NCBI GenBank assembly: GCA_030267565.1
Contig: BRXU01000002.1
Coordinates: 3,781,501-3,845,500, forward strand
Direction: 5' to 3'
From: Pleodorina starrii
Taxonomy: Eukaryota > Chlorophyta > Chlorophyceae > Chlamydomonadales > Volvocaceae
Length of the DNA stretch: 64,000 nt
Part shown: in pieces, positions 12,236-22,576 of the stretch
Layout: each line of letters begins with the position of its first letter
How positions within the stretch are numbered: position 1 is the stretch's first letter
The notes under the pieces: generated by a model
What the model was told of the DNA's origin: nothing
The model's input: only the letters and a program-made list of their open reading frames with translations
Database searches by the model: none
Made by a program: the position numbers and the translations under genes

Positions 12236-12261
12236 TACCAAGCAGTAAGTCAGGGATTTAG

Positions 12262-13293
12262 CTGCTGGGTGGGTGGCTGGCTGGGTGTGTGTGTGGGTGG
12301 GTGGCTGGCTGGGTGTGTGGGTGGATGGCTGGCTGGGTGTGTGGGTGGATGGGTGGCTGGCTGGGTGTGTGGGTGGATGGCTGGCTGGGTGTGTGGGTGG
12401 GTGGCTGGCTGGCTGGGTGTGTGGGTGGCTGGGTGGCTGCGTGTGTGGGTGGATGGCTGGCTGGGTGTGTGGGTGGGTGGCTGGCTGGCTGGGTGTGTGG
12501 GTGGCTGGGTGGCTGAGTGGGTGGGTGGGTGGCTGGCTGGCTGGGTGTGTGGGTGGGTGGCTTGCTGGCTGGGTGTGTGGGTGGCTGGGTGGCTGAGTGG
12601 GTGGGTGGGTGGCTGGCTGGCTGGGTGTGTGGGTGGGTGGCTGGCTGGCTGGCTGTGTGGGTGGCTGGGTGGCTGAGTGGGTGTGTGGGTGGGTGGCTGG
12701 CTGGGTGTGTGGGTGGGTGGCTGGCTGGCTGGGTGTGTGGGTGGCTGTGTGGGTGGGTGGGTGGCTGGCTGGCTGCGTGCGTGTGTGGGTGGGTGGCTGG
12801 CTGGCTGGGTGTGTGGGTGGCTGGGTGGGTGGCTGAGTTGGTGAGTGGCTGGGTGGCTGGATTGCTGGATGGCTGGGTGGCTGGATGGCTGGGTGGGTGC
12901 GTGGCTGGGTGGCTGGGTGGCTGGCTGGATGGATGGCTGGGTGGCCGAGTGGCCGAGTGGGTGGGTGGCTGGGTGGGTGGCTGGGTGGGTGGATGGATGG
13001 CTGGCTGGCTGGGTGGCGGGCTGGGTGGGGGGGGGGGGGGGGGGGTGGGTGGGTGGCTGGGTGGGTGGCTGGGTGGGTGGCTGGGTGGGTGGCTGGGTGG
13101 GTGGGTGGGTGGGTGGGTGCTGGGTGGGTGGCTGGGTGGGTGGCTGGGTGGGTGGCTGGGTGGGTGGCTGGGGGGCTAGCTGGGTGTGTGGGTAGGTGGC
13201 TGGATGGCTGGGTGGGCGCGTGGCTGGGTGGCTGGGTGGATGGGTGGCTGGGTGGCCGATTGGGTGGGTGGCCGGGTGGGTGGCTGGGTGGGG
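12262..13293. repeat. 1-kb G-rich minisatellite (GGGTGGCTGGCT)n
   Basis: About 1 kb built from permutations of ggctgggtgggt and gtgtgggtggctggct. There is an uninterrupted poly-G run near 13026-13045 and drift toward gggtggctgggtgggtggct on the right. It is almost pure G/T on the plus strand. All frames are open because the 4-base units lack stops, so the long Pro/Thr/His/Gln ORF on the minus strand is an artefact. Confidence 0.95.
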
Positions 13294-13860
13294 TAAAAAG
13301 AAAGTATCGGGGAAAGGGCAAAGGAAAAGAGAATGGCAAGGGGAACGGCAAAGGGAAAGAGAACAGCAGAAGGAAGACGAGTGCGGGAGGGACGGAAGGC
13401 CAGGCAGGGAACAAAGGGCGAAGGGGCACGAGGGCAAGGGCAAGGGCGAGGAGAAGGGAAGAACGACGGCAGGACGAGCAGAAAGGGCAGAGACAGCGGA
13501 AGGCGGGAAGATGCGATGCGCAGGAGGGGCCGGGTGGCGGAGCGTAAAGAGTCGGCTCCCCACCACACGGGCCGAGCACGCAGGCCACCACGCATGAGGG
13601 GCCTGTGGCGAGGTGGATGCGGCCAAGGGTGGACAGGACAGGGGCAGGACAGGGACATGGCGGGGCAGAGGCGCGGCAGGGGAAAGGCATGCGAGGGGGG
13701 GGGGATGGGGCAGGGCACGAGGGCCAAGGAAAAACCCAGCACGGTGGGCATAGCGCGCGAGCAGACAAGGAGGCGGGGGACCAAGGGGGCATGCGCGGGC
13801 GGGGGGGGGGGGCGGGTGGGGGTGGGGGGGGCGGAACGTGTGGGTGTGGGTGTGGGGCGG
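13294..13860. repeat. Purine-rich GGCAAAGG/GGGCAGG low-complexity tract
   Basis: G/A-rich on the plus strand, with degenerate repeats such as ggcaagggcaagggcg and gggacatggcggggcag, and poly-G runs at about 13800-13830. A further (gggtggct)n stretch follows at 13875-13930. Confidence 0.7.
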
Positions 13861-14098
13861 CGGGGCGTGTGTGTGTGTGTCTGGGTGGGTGGCTGGGTGG
13901 GTGGCTGGGTGGGTGACTGGGTGGGTGGGTCCTTCTGCTGATGTCGTGCATCCATCCTGTTAACGCATCAGGTTGACGCACTGAACGGACATTTACGGAC
14001 ATCCCCCGCAGCCCGCACATGTGTGCGCAACTTATAGCTTGCAACTTCCTGGTGCGGCGTCAAATGAGACTTGCAGCTCAGCAAAGACATGAGTGATT

Positions 14099-16118
14099 AT
14101 GATGGATGCTGTCAACATCATTGGCAGCACCACAATGCCCGCTGAGGACCGTTTCTTAACCGTGTGTTGCAAAGAAACGGACGGGCAAGTGTTATGTGTT
14201 GCTTTCGAGACTTAACGTGGCATAGCGGCTCTGGTTAGATTGTCATTGTACGGCATATTAATGTTAATGTTACAGTGTGGGGGGCTTCTGGGCCCATTCT
14301 AGGGTGAGGGCACCGCGCTCCTATTGTTTATCAGCCACGTGTTTGTTCGCTTAGAGCACCATCCATAACCGTCACACTGTCTAACGCCATACGAACTGAG
14401 AGTCCAAGGTACGGCATGTGTACACAGGGTCGTACAGGTGCCGGATGGTTCTGGGATGGTCCCGGCCAACCAGGCGGGCCGGTTGTGGGTTCTCCGGACA
14501 CTACCTCCCCTCCCGGATGCCCCTGACGGTCTATGTGCTGGCTTGGGTTCGCTTTTGTGAGTGCATGTCGCGTGTACACTTGACACGGCTGCTACAGAGG
14601 GCTTCAGGTTGGGCCGACATACGTATCGGGACCGTGTTGTTGCCCTCTGGCGGTGCTTATGGCCCTTGTTTCATTTGATACGGCTCGTTCTTTCTCACGC
14701 AAGCTGTTGTTGGATGGGACCTGCGCGACGCGTGTGGGGACCTGCGTGACGGAGCCTAGGCCTTCCTAATTCACGTTCGATTGAAGGGTGCTTACAATGC
14801 AACAGCACGTTGGAGACCACTTCTGACTACCACACGCGGAATTGAACCTTAACGACTCAGCACCTTGCTTCCCTCTTGCCTCCACTCCCTCTCGCTTTCT
14901 TCGGGCAACAGATCCGTAGGATCCCTAACTTATCCCACAGGGCTGTCAGCCTTGCGGGCATTGCCTTGGTTCAGCAGCAGTGCACTAGCGACTGGTCGTC
15001 GCTGCTGTCTGGCATTAATGGCTTTACCACCGGCCTTCCTTGCATGAGCTTCTTCCGCTACCATTGGTAAGTGAAGCGCCTTTGTTCAATCTTCGGTCAC
15101 GTCATTGAGGTTCGGCCGTCGGCTAGTACTGTCGCCAGCGCACCCAGTCGCTTTTCATTTTGTCCGCCGTGCCGGCCGTGCTTCGGCTAGGTGTTAATAT
15201 ATTGCCGATTGTACTCTGTCATTTTTGGGCGGGGCCCCAGCGCGAAGCGCCCAAGGGGGCCCCGCCCATGCCAGTCCCATGCCCGTGCGTGCGTGGGACG
15301 TGTGATGTGTGATGTCTATCTAACTGTAATACACCAAGTGCAGAATCTCGGCCAGCTGAAATGCGGCACAAGCAATATATTGCATTCTTTATTGCATGGT
15401 ATCTTTACTATAGGGAACCAACATCGTATGAGTACAAACCGTGGGGCGGATTGCTGAAGCCGCAGGCAGTTCAAATATAAAGCTCTGGCTGTCTATCAGC
15501 AGGAATGTCGACACTCTCATACTTCACGCCCTCGCCGCCCTAGCACTCAACTTAACCCGTACGGATTGAACGGGGCCCCGCCCTTTTTCTGGCTTCCAGG
15601 AAGCCGACACCAACCCCTTGTTTTCCAAAATGTTGATAGGCCACGACATAATTCGGTCTACTTGAAACATTCGACATATCTGTACCGCCGCCCTATTGAG
15701 TCGGCGAACGCCGTTACGCCGCAACCCACTCCCTCCCAACAGGTTCATTATTGCCATCGAGTTCTGCCTGGTTGTCCTCCTTCGTGTTGCCCTGGCCTCC
15801 GACGGCTACACCATGATCCGTCTGTCGTTGCTCGGTCTGTTCCCCGTGGCCACGCTTCTCTACATCCAGACCGCCGACACCTTCCTGAGGATGGGCTCGC
15901 TTGCTGCCGACTGGGAGGGCTCCATCAAGCACCGCGTGCGCACCATAATTGCTGGCTCGATCATGACCGCTACTGCCAACTGCATGCTCATCTTCGTGCT
16001 CGGCTTGGAGCCAGAAGAGGAGGAGGAGGAGCAGCAGGAGCAGGAGGAGCAGGAGGAGCAGGAGGAGGAGGAGGCTGCTCCCGCGCCAGTCGCGGACAAG
16101 ACCGCTGCTGCTGTCTAA
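14099..16118 (+). CDS. Putative small membrane protein with acidic Glu/Gln C-tail
   Basis: Family not recognised. The supported exons are 14941-15066 and 15743-16118 (TAA), joined in phase through W/FIIAIEF. A probable upstream exon 14438-14556 joins in phase (LGSLL/AVSLAGIALVQQ), and a tentative first exon is 14099-14161 (ATG). The product would be about 227 aa with several hydrophobic segments: FIIAIEFCLVVLLRVALA, MIRLSLLGLFPVATLLYI and TIIAGSIMTATANCMLIFVL. It ends in a run of Glu with interspersed Gln and then an Ala/Pro tail. These look like transmembrane helices with a cytosolic acidic tail. The intron 15067-15742 contains a MITE. TGTAA appears at about 16312. First-exon choice is uncertain. 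Confidence 0.6.
15222..15590 (+). mobile_element. MITE with GGGCGGGGCCCC inverted ends inside an intron
   Basis: Left end GGGCGGGGCCCC at about 15227 and right end GGGGCCCCGCCC at about 15572-15583, each bordered by five T residues (a plausible 5-bp target duplication). The first about 40 bp also fold on themselves (ggggccccagcgcgaagcgc). The interior (15337-15515) is homologous to the longer elements at 23455-24357 and 37876-38480, so this is an internally deleted sibling. It sits wholly within an intron of the membrane-protein gene. Confidence 0.7.
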
Positions 16119-16227
16119 CAAGACGCTGCAGATGAATATCCTACCCCAAGATGTCCTGCGTCTACGGCTTGGTACATAGCTTGATGATCACAATTTTTCA
16201 TCGTTTTTAGTTCAATTTATTTTCCTG

Positions 16228-16306
16228 GCACAGCAGGCGCAGCAAACCGTGCCGCGGGCACAGCTTTTGGAGCCGCAGGTTGCCAACGATGCTTCGGGGC
16301 CTACCC
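16228..16306. pseudogene. Relic of DEG9 intron sequence
   Basis: 79 bp nearly identical to 3453-3532 of the DEG9-like gene (gcagcaaaccgtgccgcggg and onward to gcttcggggcctacccca). Same orientation as the source. The homology breaks abruptly at the CCCCA and resumes at 16945 after about 640 bp of foreign sequence. Confidence 0.85.
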
Positions 16307-16407
16307 CATCTGTAATGAATGAGATTCTATCTTAGTCTGCCGAGTGGCAGACCTATGCGGAAGCGTGGATCTTTATCCCTAAACGGATGGAATCGTAAAC
16401 GTAAGTA

Positions 16408-16473
16408 TGGGTCTAGCCAGGTATTGAACCTGGACCGCAGTGTGTAAGCAATGGCACCATGCCCTAGCCCGAC
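16408..16473 (-). tRNA. tRNA-Val(TAC)-like sequence, probably SINE or pseudogene
   Basis: The minus strand shows a perfect T-arm (CCAGG TTCAATA CCTGG, with B-box GGTTCAATACC) and an anticodon-loop-like TAC. The acceptor ends do not pair and the D-arm is poor, so a functional tRNA is unlikely. It lies inside the about 640-bp insertion that splits the DEG9 relic. Confidence 0.35.
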
Positions 16474-16944
16474 GAGCTTTTCTACTTCACGGCCCTCGCC
16501 AAGCCGCGTGCCGTATCGTGATACGACAGATCAAGTATCTTCTGTGTTCTCTCTGAGAACTCCTCCAACTAGTGACACACCACACTAGTCTTTGGCCTAT
16601 ATTAATATTTATTATTAATATTTCTGATTCTGTTACTTTGAAGGTTCACGTCGTTACGTGACCAACGGGTCGGACCCGCGCTCCGCGCTAAGTCCGGAAT
16701 CCCCGTCTTTCACCACCCCAAACATCTGCCCCAGCTCCAGCCGGCTGCATCACCCCGCTGCTTACTCGCTGCCGTAGCCCCGCCCATCTGCGGGAGCTGC
16801 GCCGCGCGCTCCCACAGCGACCCGGCGGCCCCGTCGGCAAGCCACAACCGGTGGACCGAGCTTCCAGGCCGACCTCCCGACCATCACTCAGCCCGCAGCC
16901 CCAGGCCCCCACCCGGACGGCCCCGACGATAACGTAACGCACCG

Positions 16945-17060
16945 CCCCAGCCACCGCACCGTACCTGCGTGTAGTGGTCGACGCAGTGCGCGTTGGTGAG
17001 GATGCTGCGGCCCGGCAGCAGGAAGCCGCTGGAGGAGCTGCTGCACTGCCGCTGCGCCAG
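16945..17060 (-). pseudogene. Relic of DEG9 exon 3 (catalytic His exon)
   Basis: Nearly identical to 3545-3660: the donor region and most of exon 3, including the codons for [12 protein letters not shown], in the same orientation as the source. Truncated after about 100 bp of exon, so it cannot encode a protease. Part of the eroded second copy of the DEG9-EMC2 locus. Confidence 0.85.
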
Positions 17061-17254
17061 CCCTAGGCATCCGCCGCAGCATAGCTGCGACGATTGCTTA
17101 GGTATATACGCACCGCTGCCCAGTCTGCGGTGCGAGGTGGCCCTAGAGGGCCATCATGTCCTCTTGAACAACTTTTAAAGAGAGATGTCTTATTACGCTT
17201 AATCTCGTTTTCAGAAGTTAAAATACAGTGAAGCATATTCCTCATACTGCAAGA

Positions 17255-17440
17255 ATGGAACAGCGAATTACAGATCTGGAGGCGGCCTTGGTCACCGCAC
17301 GAGCCAACCAAGCTGGTGCTGAGACTGCCAAGGCCGCCGCAGAAGACCGTGCAGAGAGTGCCGAAGAGATGGCCAAGCAGCTTGAACTTGTGGTCGACCA
17401 AGCAGGCCCAGCCACGCGCCATTACCCCAACGCCAGCCAT
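17255..17440 (+). pseudogene. Coiled-coil N-terminal ORF fragment, gag-like
   Basis: An ATG at 17255 opens a heptad-rich stretch (MEQRITDLEAALVTARANQ and following Ala/Glu-rich residues to KQLELVVDQ), typical of the N-terminus of algal retroelement gag proteins. Coding character ends where the G-rich minisatellite begins near 17450. No polymerase follows. Gag identity is inferred only from coiled-coil composition. Confidence 0.35.
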
Positions 17441-18062
17441 CACCAGCGAACGGATCGCGGGGTAGGGGACGAGGGCGGAGGTGAACAGAGGGGAAAAGGG
17501 CGGCAGGAGGGGAGGTGGCAGAGGCGACGCGACGTCGGAATCGGGGGGCCGGGAGGAGGGAAACCAGACGGGAAGAGGCCACGGGGTGGGGGAAGGGGAA
17601 GGGGATGCATACCGGGGGCGGGCCAACGTGTTGGCTCCCCACCGCACCGGCTGCGTGAGGTACCCACATGCATGAGGGGTACCTCGCTATGGCAAGGTCG
17701 CAGGGGTGATGCCGGGCAGGAAGCGCCAGTGAGGTACAGAGCATGGGGGTAGGGTGGGAAGTACGCGGTGGCAGTCGGGCAGGAGCAAAGCAAAGCAGGG
17801 GCGGGAGTAATTAGAACGGCCCGGGGCGGGGGAAGGGCAGGAGCAAGGTAGGTGCAGGGGCAAGGCAGGGGCAGGAGCGGGAGCAGGACATGGGCAAGGC
17901 AGGGGCGGGAGCGGGAGCAGGACAGGGGCAAGGCAGGGGCAGGGGTGGGGGCGGGGGCTGGACATGGGCAAGGCAAGGGCAGGGGTGGGGGCGGGGGCAG
18001 GGGCGGGACATGGGCAAGGCAAGGGCAGGGGTGGGGGCCGGGGCAGGGGTGGGGGGCGGGAA
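17440..18062. repeat. G-rich minisatellite (GGGGCAGGGGCAAGGCA)n
   Basis: About 600 bp of variable G/A/C units such as gggcaaggcaggggcgggag on the plus strand, clearest from about 17820 to 18060. Flanking minus-strand ORFs rich in Pro/Ala/Cys are repeat artefacts. Confidence 0.9.
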
Positions 18063-18297
18063 ATTTAGTTTCATACCCCACGCTTAAAATGTTGGCGGAC
18101 CCCCCCCCAGACCCCTCACTCGCCCCTGCCGTACCGTACGACGCTGTACGGCTGTCGTGAAAAAGCACAAATTCACGCGTTTTTCGCAAACCGCCATCGC
18201 AACTTGCGAAATCCTGTCATTTCGTTCATGAATATTAACCATCATACGCGAATGCAAGTCAAGAGCGGAAGCTGTAATGTCCAGTTCATTCGGGTGG

Positions 18298-18806
18298 CAA
18301 TAATTTCCATAGTCCAGCAGGGGGTCACCGCCGTACGCCCATAGCAAAAAGCACTTGTTCTGCGCGCACACGACGACTTTCGCGACAATTCCAATTGCTA
18401 CGTGACAAGCATTGCAGGAACTCATGAATAGTCGCAGATTGGACTGCCTGGCCATGTTTGACTCTCTAGCGCGAAGTGCGGACAACGGAGACTCCATCTG
18501 AGGAGCGCCATTATATCAAAAAATACAATTGGAGTGTAAAGGCTATCGATATACTTCATTTCCAATGTTCAAACGTCAAGAACGACAAGCTTGACGAATA
18601 CCTTCGCACGAAAAAAAGCAAAGGCCTTAGGCTGCCCACAGCGCAGAGCCCCGGAACAGGCAAGGCGCCCACGAGAGGTTATGTAGATTATAATACAACT
18701 GAAATTGTCGCGAAAGTCGTCGTGTGCGCGCAGAACAAGTGCTTTTTGCTATAGCGTACGGCGGTGACCCCCTGCTGGACTATGGAAATTATTGCCACCC
18801 AGTTCA
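18298..18806. repeat. Long inverted repeat, about 108-bp arms
   Basis: 18298-18405 and 18699-18806 are near-perfect reverse complements (arm core gaaagtcgtcgtgtgcgcgc) separated by about 290 bp. Each arm encodes the same peptide in its own reading strand: IVAKVVVCAQNKCFLL. In the left arm, read on minus, it continues WAYGGDPLLDYGNYCHP; in the right arm a one-base change converts the Trp codon region to a stop. Confidence 0.8.
18476..18754 (+). pseudogene. Truncated transposon-type ORF, possible SET-like end
   Basis: Plus-strand ORF with VKNDKLDEYLRTKKSKGL and later IVAKVVVCAQNKCFLL, then a stop. The intact minus-strand arm continues into DPLLDYG, reminiscent of the C-terminal DYG motif of SET domains. 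That resemblance is short and weak. Lies within the long inverted repeat, consistent with a foldback rearrangement of one element. Confidence 0.3.
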
Positions 18807-18892
18807 CAACAAACGACCAGACCGTTTTTCCACAAAGTCAACTGCACGGAAATAATGTCTCAACATGTCAAATGCATTCCACTCGACAGCAG

Positions 18893-19168
18893 TCAGGATA
18901 GCGAGCGCGGGAAGAACTTGGCGGCAGCGCTTTGCGCCCTCCCGCATGCGTGCCCTTGCTTGCACGCTGCGCTATTGTAGCGCCTCTCCAAGTTTGCGAC
19001 GTTTATGTTCTCCGGAAGGAGGGCTCCGCACCCACGGAGCCATGGCACCTTCAGATGCGACACTCCAGCCGCGTTCCCGTAAGCACCACCACCCGCACCC
19101 AAAGTATCCTCGTCCTTGCGGGGCTTCTTATTTATTGGAGAAGATGTAGGTTTGTCGTTATCGTCCAT
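18893..19168 (-). CDS. Hypothetical N-terminal ORF with NLS-like motif
   Basis: Minus-strand ORF starting MDDNDKPTSSPINKKPRKDE, with an acidic start followed by a basic NLS-like KKPRK, then a Gly-rich stretch. Looks like the first exon of a mobile-element protein reading leftward toward the inverted repeat. No domain is recognised and no downstream splice partner can be proven. Confidence 0.3.
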   Translation of the reverse strand: MDDNDKPTSSPINKKPRKDEDTLGAGGGAYGNAAGVSHLKVPWLRGCGALLPENINVANLERRYNSAACKQGHACGRAQSAAAKFFPRSLS

Positions 19169-19179
19169 AGCCGTCACTC

Positions 19180-19930
19180 GACATGTGCATGCACCAAGTA
19201 CAGACTAAACCCAGGACGCTATAGTGCCGCTGATATGCGGAAATGATAGGTATTACATCAAGGACTTGTTCTGTGATGTTAATTTCACATTCTGATCATT
19301 GAAGAAAAAGTTGGAAAGGGTACGGAAGAAAGTCTCCGAGACCCATACCCACCCACCCACCCCCCTGCCGTACAACAAACTTGGAAGGCCATAACTTTTT
19401 ATACCCATGTCCAAATTCACTTCTGAAAGCATATTTGGACTCATGATGCAAATATCTTTCGATTTCGAGCGCTTGGCCTCCGAGGGCCCGATGCTACAAC
19501 ATGCCAGCTTATCCCAACCACACAGCTAGGGTTGCATGAATTATTAGAATGAAAAGCGTTCTAATCTAAATCTAATATTAATTCGAATTACAAGTTAGAA
19601 ATAATATTAGAAGAGAAGGGGCAACTTGGGTTAAATAAAGTCTTTTGAGGCTGAAACTTCGGCTATGTAATCTCTCTTACTTACGCAAACGTTTCCTTAA
19701 ATAATTTTCGGAGTTCGGCAACTCCTGGGGGGGGCTGCCAGCCAAACCCACGGTTGCCATAGCCCAAGTCGGGCTCCAAAGCGCTCGGCACGCACCCAAA
19801 ACACACCTAAGTCAGCGGATATAGCTATTACTTGTCCGGGTTGTCCCTTAGGGCAAGCTTGTCCCTCGAGTTCATAATCAGCTCGCCTCCGGCAAACAAA
19901 ACAAGTAAAACGCGTGCCCAAACACGTTGC
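19180..19930. other. AT-rich, gene-free; candidate 3' end of the hAT element
   Basis: Contains the most AT-rich stretch of the area (about 19540-19620). The box ctagggttgcatgaattatt near 19526 resembles a hAT terminal repeat, but no matching inverted end was found, so boundaries are unknown. Confidence 0.3.
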
Positions 19931-19944
19931 CTCGAATCAACGGC

Positions 19945-21075
19945 CGCTCACTCCTCCACCTCCAGCCCCTCGATCAGCTTCATCATAACCTCCTCGTCGT
20001 GCGCACCACCGCGGCCCTTCTGCAACACCCGGCTGTTCTGTCGGATGTAAATCAGCTTCTCCGCGCGCTCCTTGCCTAGCCGATTGCGGGCCTTGGTGAA
20101 GAGGTTGCCCCACAGCGACCAGTTGCGCTCGGACGCGCAGGTGGTCGCGTGCATCCGCAGGATGCGGTTGGCGACGTGCGCCAAGGCCGGGTACTGCGGG
20201 GCGAGCAGCTTCCGCCAGATCCGCAGCCGGGTCTCCATGCCGGCCAGCTCAATGCCCACCACGTTGCCCTTCTTGTCGTGCTTCTCGATGCGCTTGGTGG
20301 CCAGCTCCATGGATTCGTTAACCTGCTTGGGCACGCCGTGCAGCACGAGCCGGCCCCACTGCTCCACAGCTTCCTGCTTTAGCTCCGGCGTGAAGCCACC
20401 CCACAGCTCGCCAAGCAGCGCCTTGGCCTCGGCCAGCTGTGGCGCCGAAAAGCGCTCAACGTCCGGGCACCACTCGTCCACGCCGTCGTCCTTGGTCTTG
20501 ACGAAGTTGACGGGGTCCATCAAGTACGCCAGCTGGGTGGTGGGGCTGGTGAGGGTGCTCTTGACGCGCTTCTCAAACAGCTCCAGCACGCCGCGGTGCT
20601 GCGGGTGCTGCTTCTCAAAGTCCTCCACGTGCTTGCGCAGCTTGCCCACTACACCCTCGACCTAAAGGAGGAAACGATGAAGGGATAAAGGGACGGAAGG
20701 AACAAAACGTGAGAGGCGCAGCGTGAAGGAACGGCAGGGAACCGTGAAACCAATCGAGTCATGAGCGAGCTCAAGGCGCTACCAGGGATAAAAACTATGA
20801 CGCGACATGCGGAGTGTTAAGGAAAGGCAGCAATAACTGCGGCTTACCTGGCTGAGCATGGGCCGGTCGGCCTCCAGCTGGTGAATCGCGTCGCTGAAGG
20901 GCTGCATCAGCTTCACGTACAGCTCGCAGTTGGCCCACAGCCCCGCGTACGGCCGGTTCATCAGGACGGCGTCACGGAAGCTGCCAGCGCTCGTGCTGCC
21001 GCTGGACACCTGCTCCCAGTCGTTGCCGTGGACAACGGCGAACAGGGCCTCCTTGGTCGCCAGGAGGTCGGACAC
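19945..21075 (-). mobile_element. hAT-superfamily transposase, 5'-truncated
   Basis: Two exons on minus: 20848-21074 and 19945-20661, with canonical splice sites (donor CAG/gtaagcc, acceptor ctttag/GTC) and phase 0. The end of exon 1 reads ADRPMLSQ and continues in exon 2 as VEGVVGKLRKHVEDFEKQHP. The C-terminus contains the hAT dimerisation signature ATTCASERNWSLWGN followed by KARNRLGKERAEKLIYIRQN. The DDE core and BED finger expected upstream are missing: right of 21074 lies an acceptor and then an opposite-strand recombinase. About 310 aa remain of a usual 600-800. Confidence 0.85.
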
Positions 21076-21199
21076 TGTGTGACACAGCGGCTCCGTCCGC
21101 TCCCGCGCCGCCCCGACGCCGCCCGGATGCAGACGCGCTAGCGCCCCTCACAGCCGCGGGCCTCACGTCCACACCCGATACTGAGTTCCAGCGCCTCGC

Positions 21200-22253
21200 A
21201 GCTAGCTTGGCTCAGCACCGGCACCGGCACCGGCGCCGTCCGGCGCCTCGGCACGTACGAGGGGCCGTGGGCCCGGTGGGAACATTGGTGCGCGCGTGCA
21301 GGCGTGGACCCATACTCAGCCCACAGCACACGGGTGGCCCTCTTCCTCGCCACCGAACGGGAACGCTGCGAACAGCAGCGGAGCGGCAGCGCCGCGGCCA
21401 GTAAGGCTAGCGCCGCAATCACAACTCACTACTCGCTCCTGGACCTGCCCTCACCGTGCCAAAGAACCCTCTGCAGCATCGTCCGGGCGACAGCAGCGCG
21501 GGCTCTAACACCGACGACCCGCTTGCGGGACGCCTTCACAGCAGCCGACCTCCAGGACCTGACCGACTTCCACCTCACGCCGTCCTGCAGCCTCCACACC
21601 CGCGTGATCGTCTGCAGCATCGTGCTGTTGTACTTCGGCGCCCTGCCCTACAGCGGCATGGCGCGGGTGCTGGTGCATCCAGAATTCATGCGTTTCGACC
21701 CCCCGACCCCGCTGCGGTGGGTCGAGCTCACTCTGTGGAAGGGCAAGACAGATTCGACCGCCGCCGGGAGGACAGTCGCCATCACAGCGGACAGCAGCAG
21801 CTCCTGACCAGTGGGGATCCTGCCCCGTCTCTTCGCGCAGGGGCGCTACATCCAGATCCCGCAGCGTGGCCTCGATTGGGCCCCCTACTGCGGCTGGTCA
21901 ACGGCGGCGTGCTCGCCCAGGTCACAGCCCCGGCAGAGGTCGGGGTTTCCCCGATGCCGTACGACGCCTTCAACAAGGCTGTAACGGAGCACTGCGCCGC
22001 CGCGGGTATCAAGGGCCACATGACCACGCACAGCATGCACATCGGGGCGGCCCCCACCGCCAACAACGGCGGCACCCCACGGGAGGCCGTTATAGCGCAC
22101 GGCCACTGGGCCGACCCTGCCCCGTTCCAGAGCTACGTCCGGCCCCCGCCAGACCAGGCGGTGCACATCGGCGCCGCCCTGAGCGCCCGTCCATGCGCCA
22201 GCTGCCCCCTCGTCCTTGACTTGTCGGCGCCCCGCGCGCCCGACAGCGCCTGA
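21200..22253 (+). pseudogene. Frameshifted tyrosine recombinase (Crypton/DIRS-like)
   Basis: Frame 1 (about 21207-21807) has the core-binding signature LGTYEGPWARWEHWCARAGV and the catalytic-domain strand WKGKTDSTAAGRTVAI. The reading then jumps frame near 21810-21870 and continues to 22253 with YDAFNKAVTEHCAAAGIKGH, THSMHIGAA, AHGHW and QSYVRP, matching the HxxR, H/W and Tyr boxes. The HxxR arginine is replaced (HSMH). The frameshift plus lost Arg make it inactive. Such YRs occur in DIRS, PAT and Crypton elements. No reverse transcriptase is adjacent, so the class is open. Confidence 0.7.
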
Positions 22254-22576
22254 CTGCGCGGTTCGGGACCCCACGGCACGGCGGCCCCGCACGATTGCAA
22301 CCATCGCTGGACGATCGGAACTGCCCCGACCCGCGCCCCAATGGCATATGGCACCCTGGCAGACCCGACACCAAACGAACCGGCCAGAGGAGAAACCATA
22401 CCCGTTCCGCATGTACCTGTTCAAGGTCCGCAGGCCTCTAGCTAGCTCTACAGAGAACCTGTCGTGTCCTTGTGAGTCGTGCGTGCCGCGTCTAAGCAAC
22501 TTCAGCCCCAAACACCGTGCTCCCTTTGTCCGCCCTGCAGTAGGTCGCTTCCCGTCGGCCGGCCCTTCGCGTAGAG

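Noticed and set aside
12122..14044. 640-aa minus-strand ORF rich in Pro/Thr/His/Gln
   Set aside because: Produced by a stop-free minisatellite; other frames are equally open and no unique domain is present.
18084..18497. Minus ORF as a complete SET-domain protein
   Set aside because: Only a short DYG-like stretch matches. No catalytic NHS or ELxF motifs were seen, so it is kept only as a weak note on the inverted repeat.
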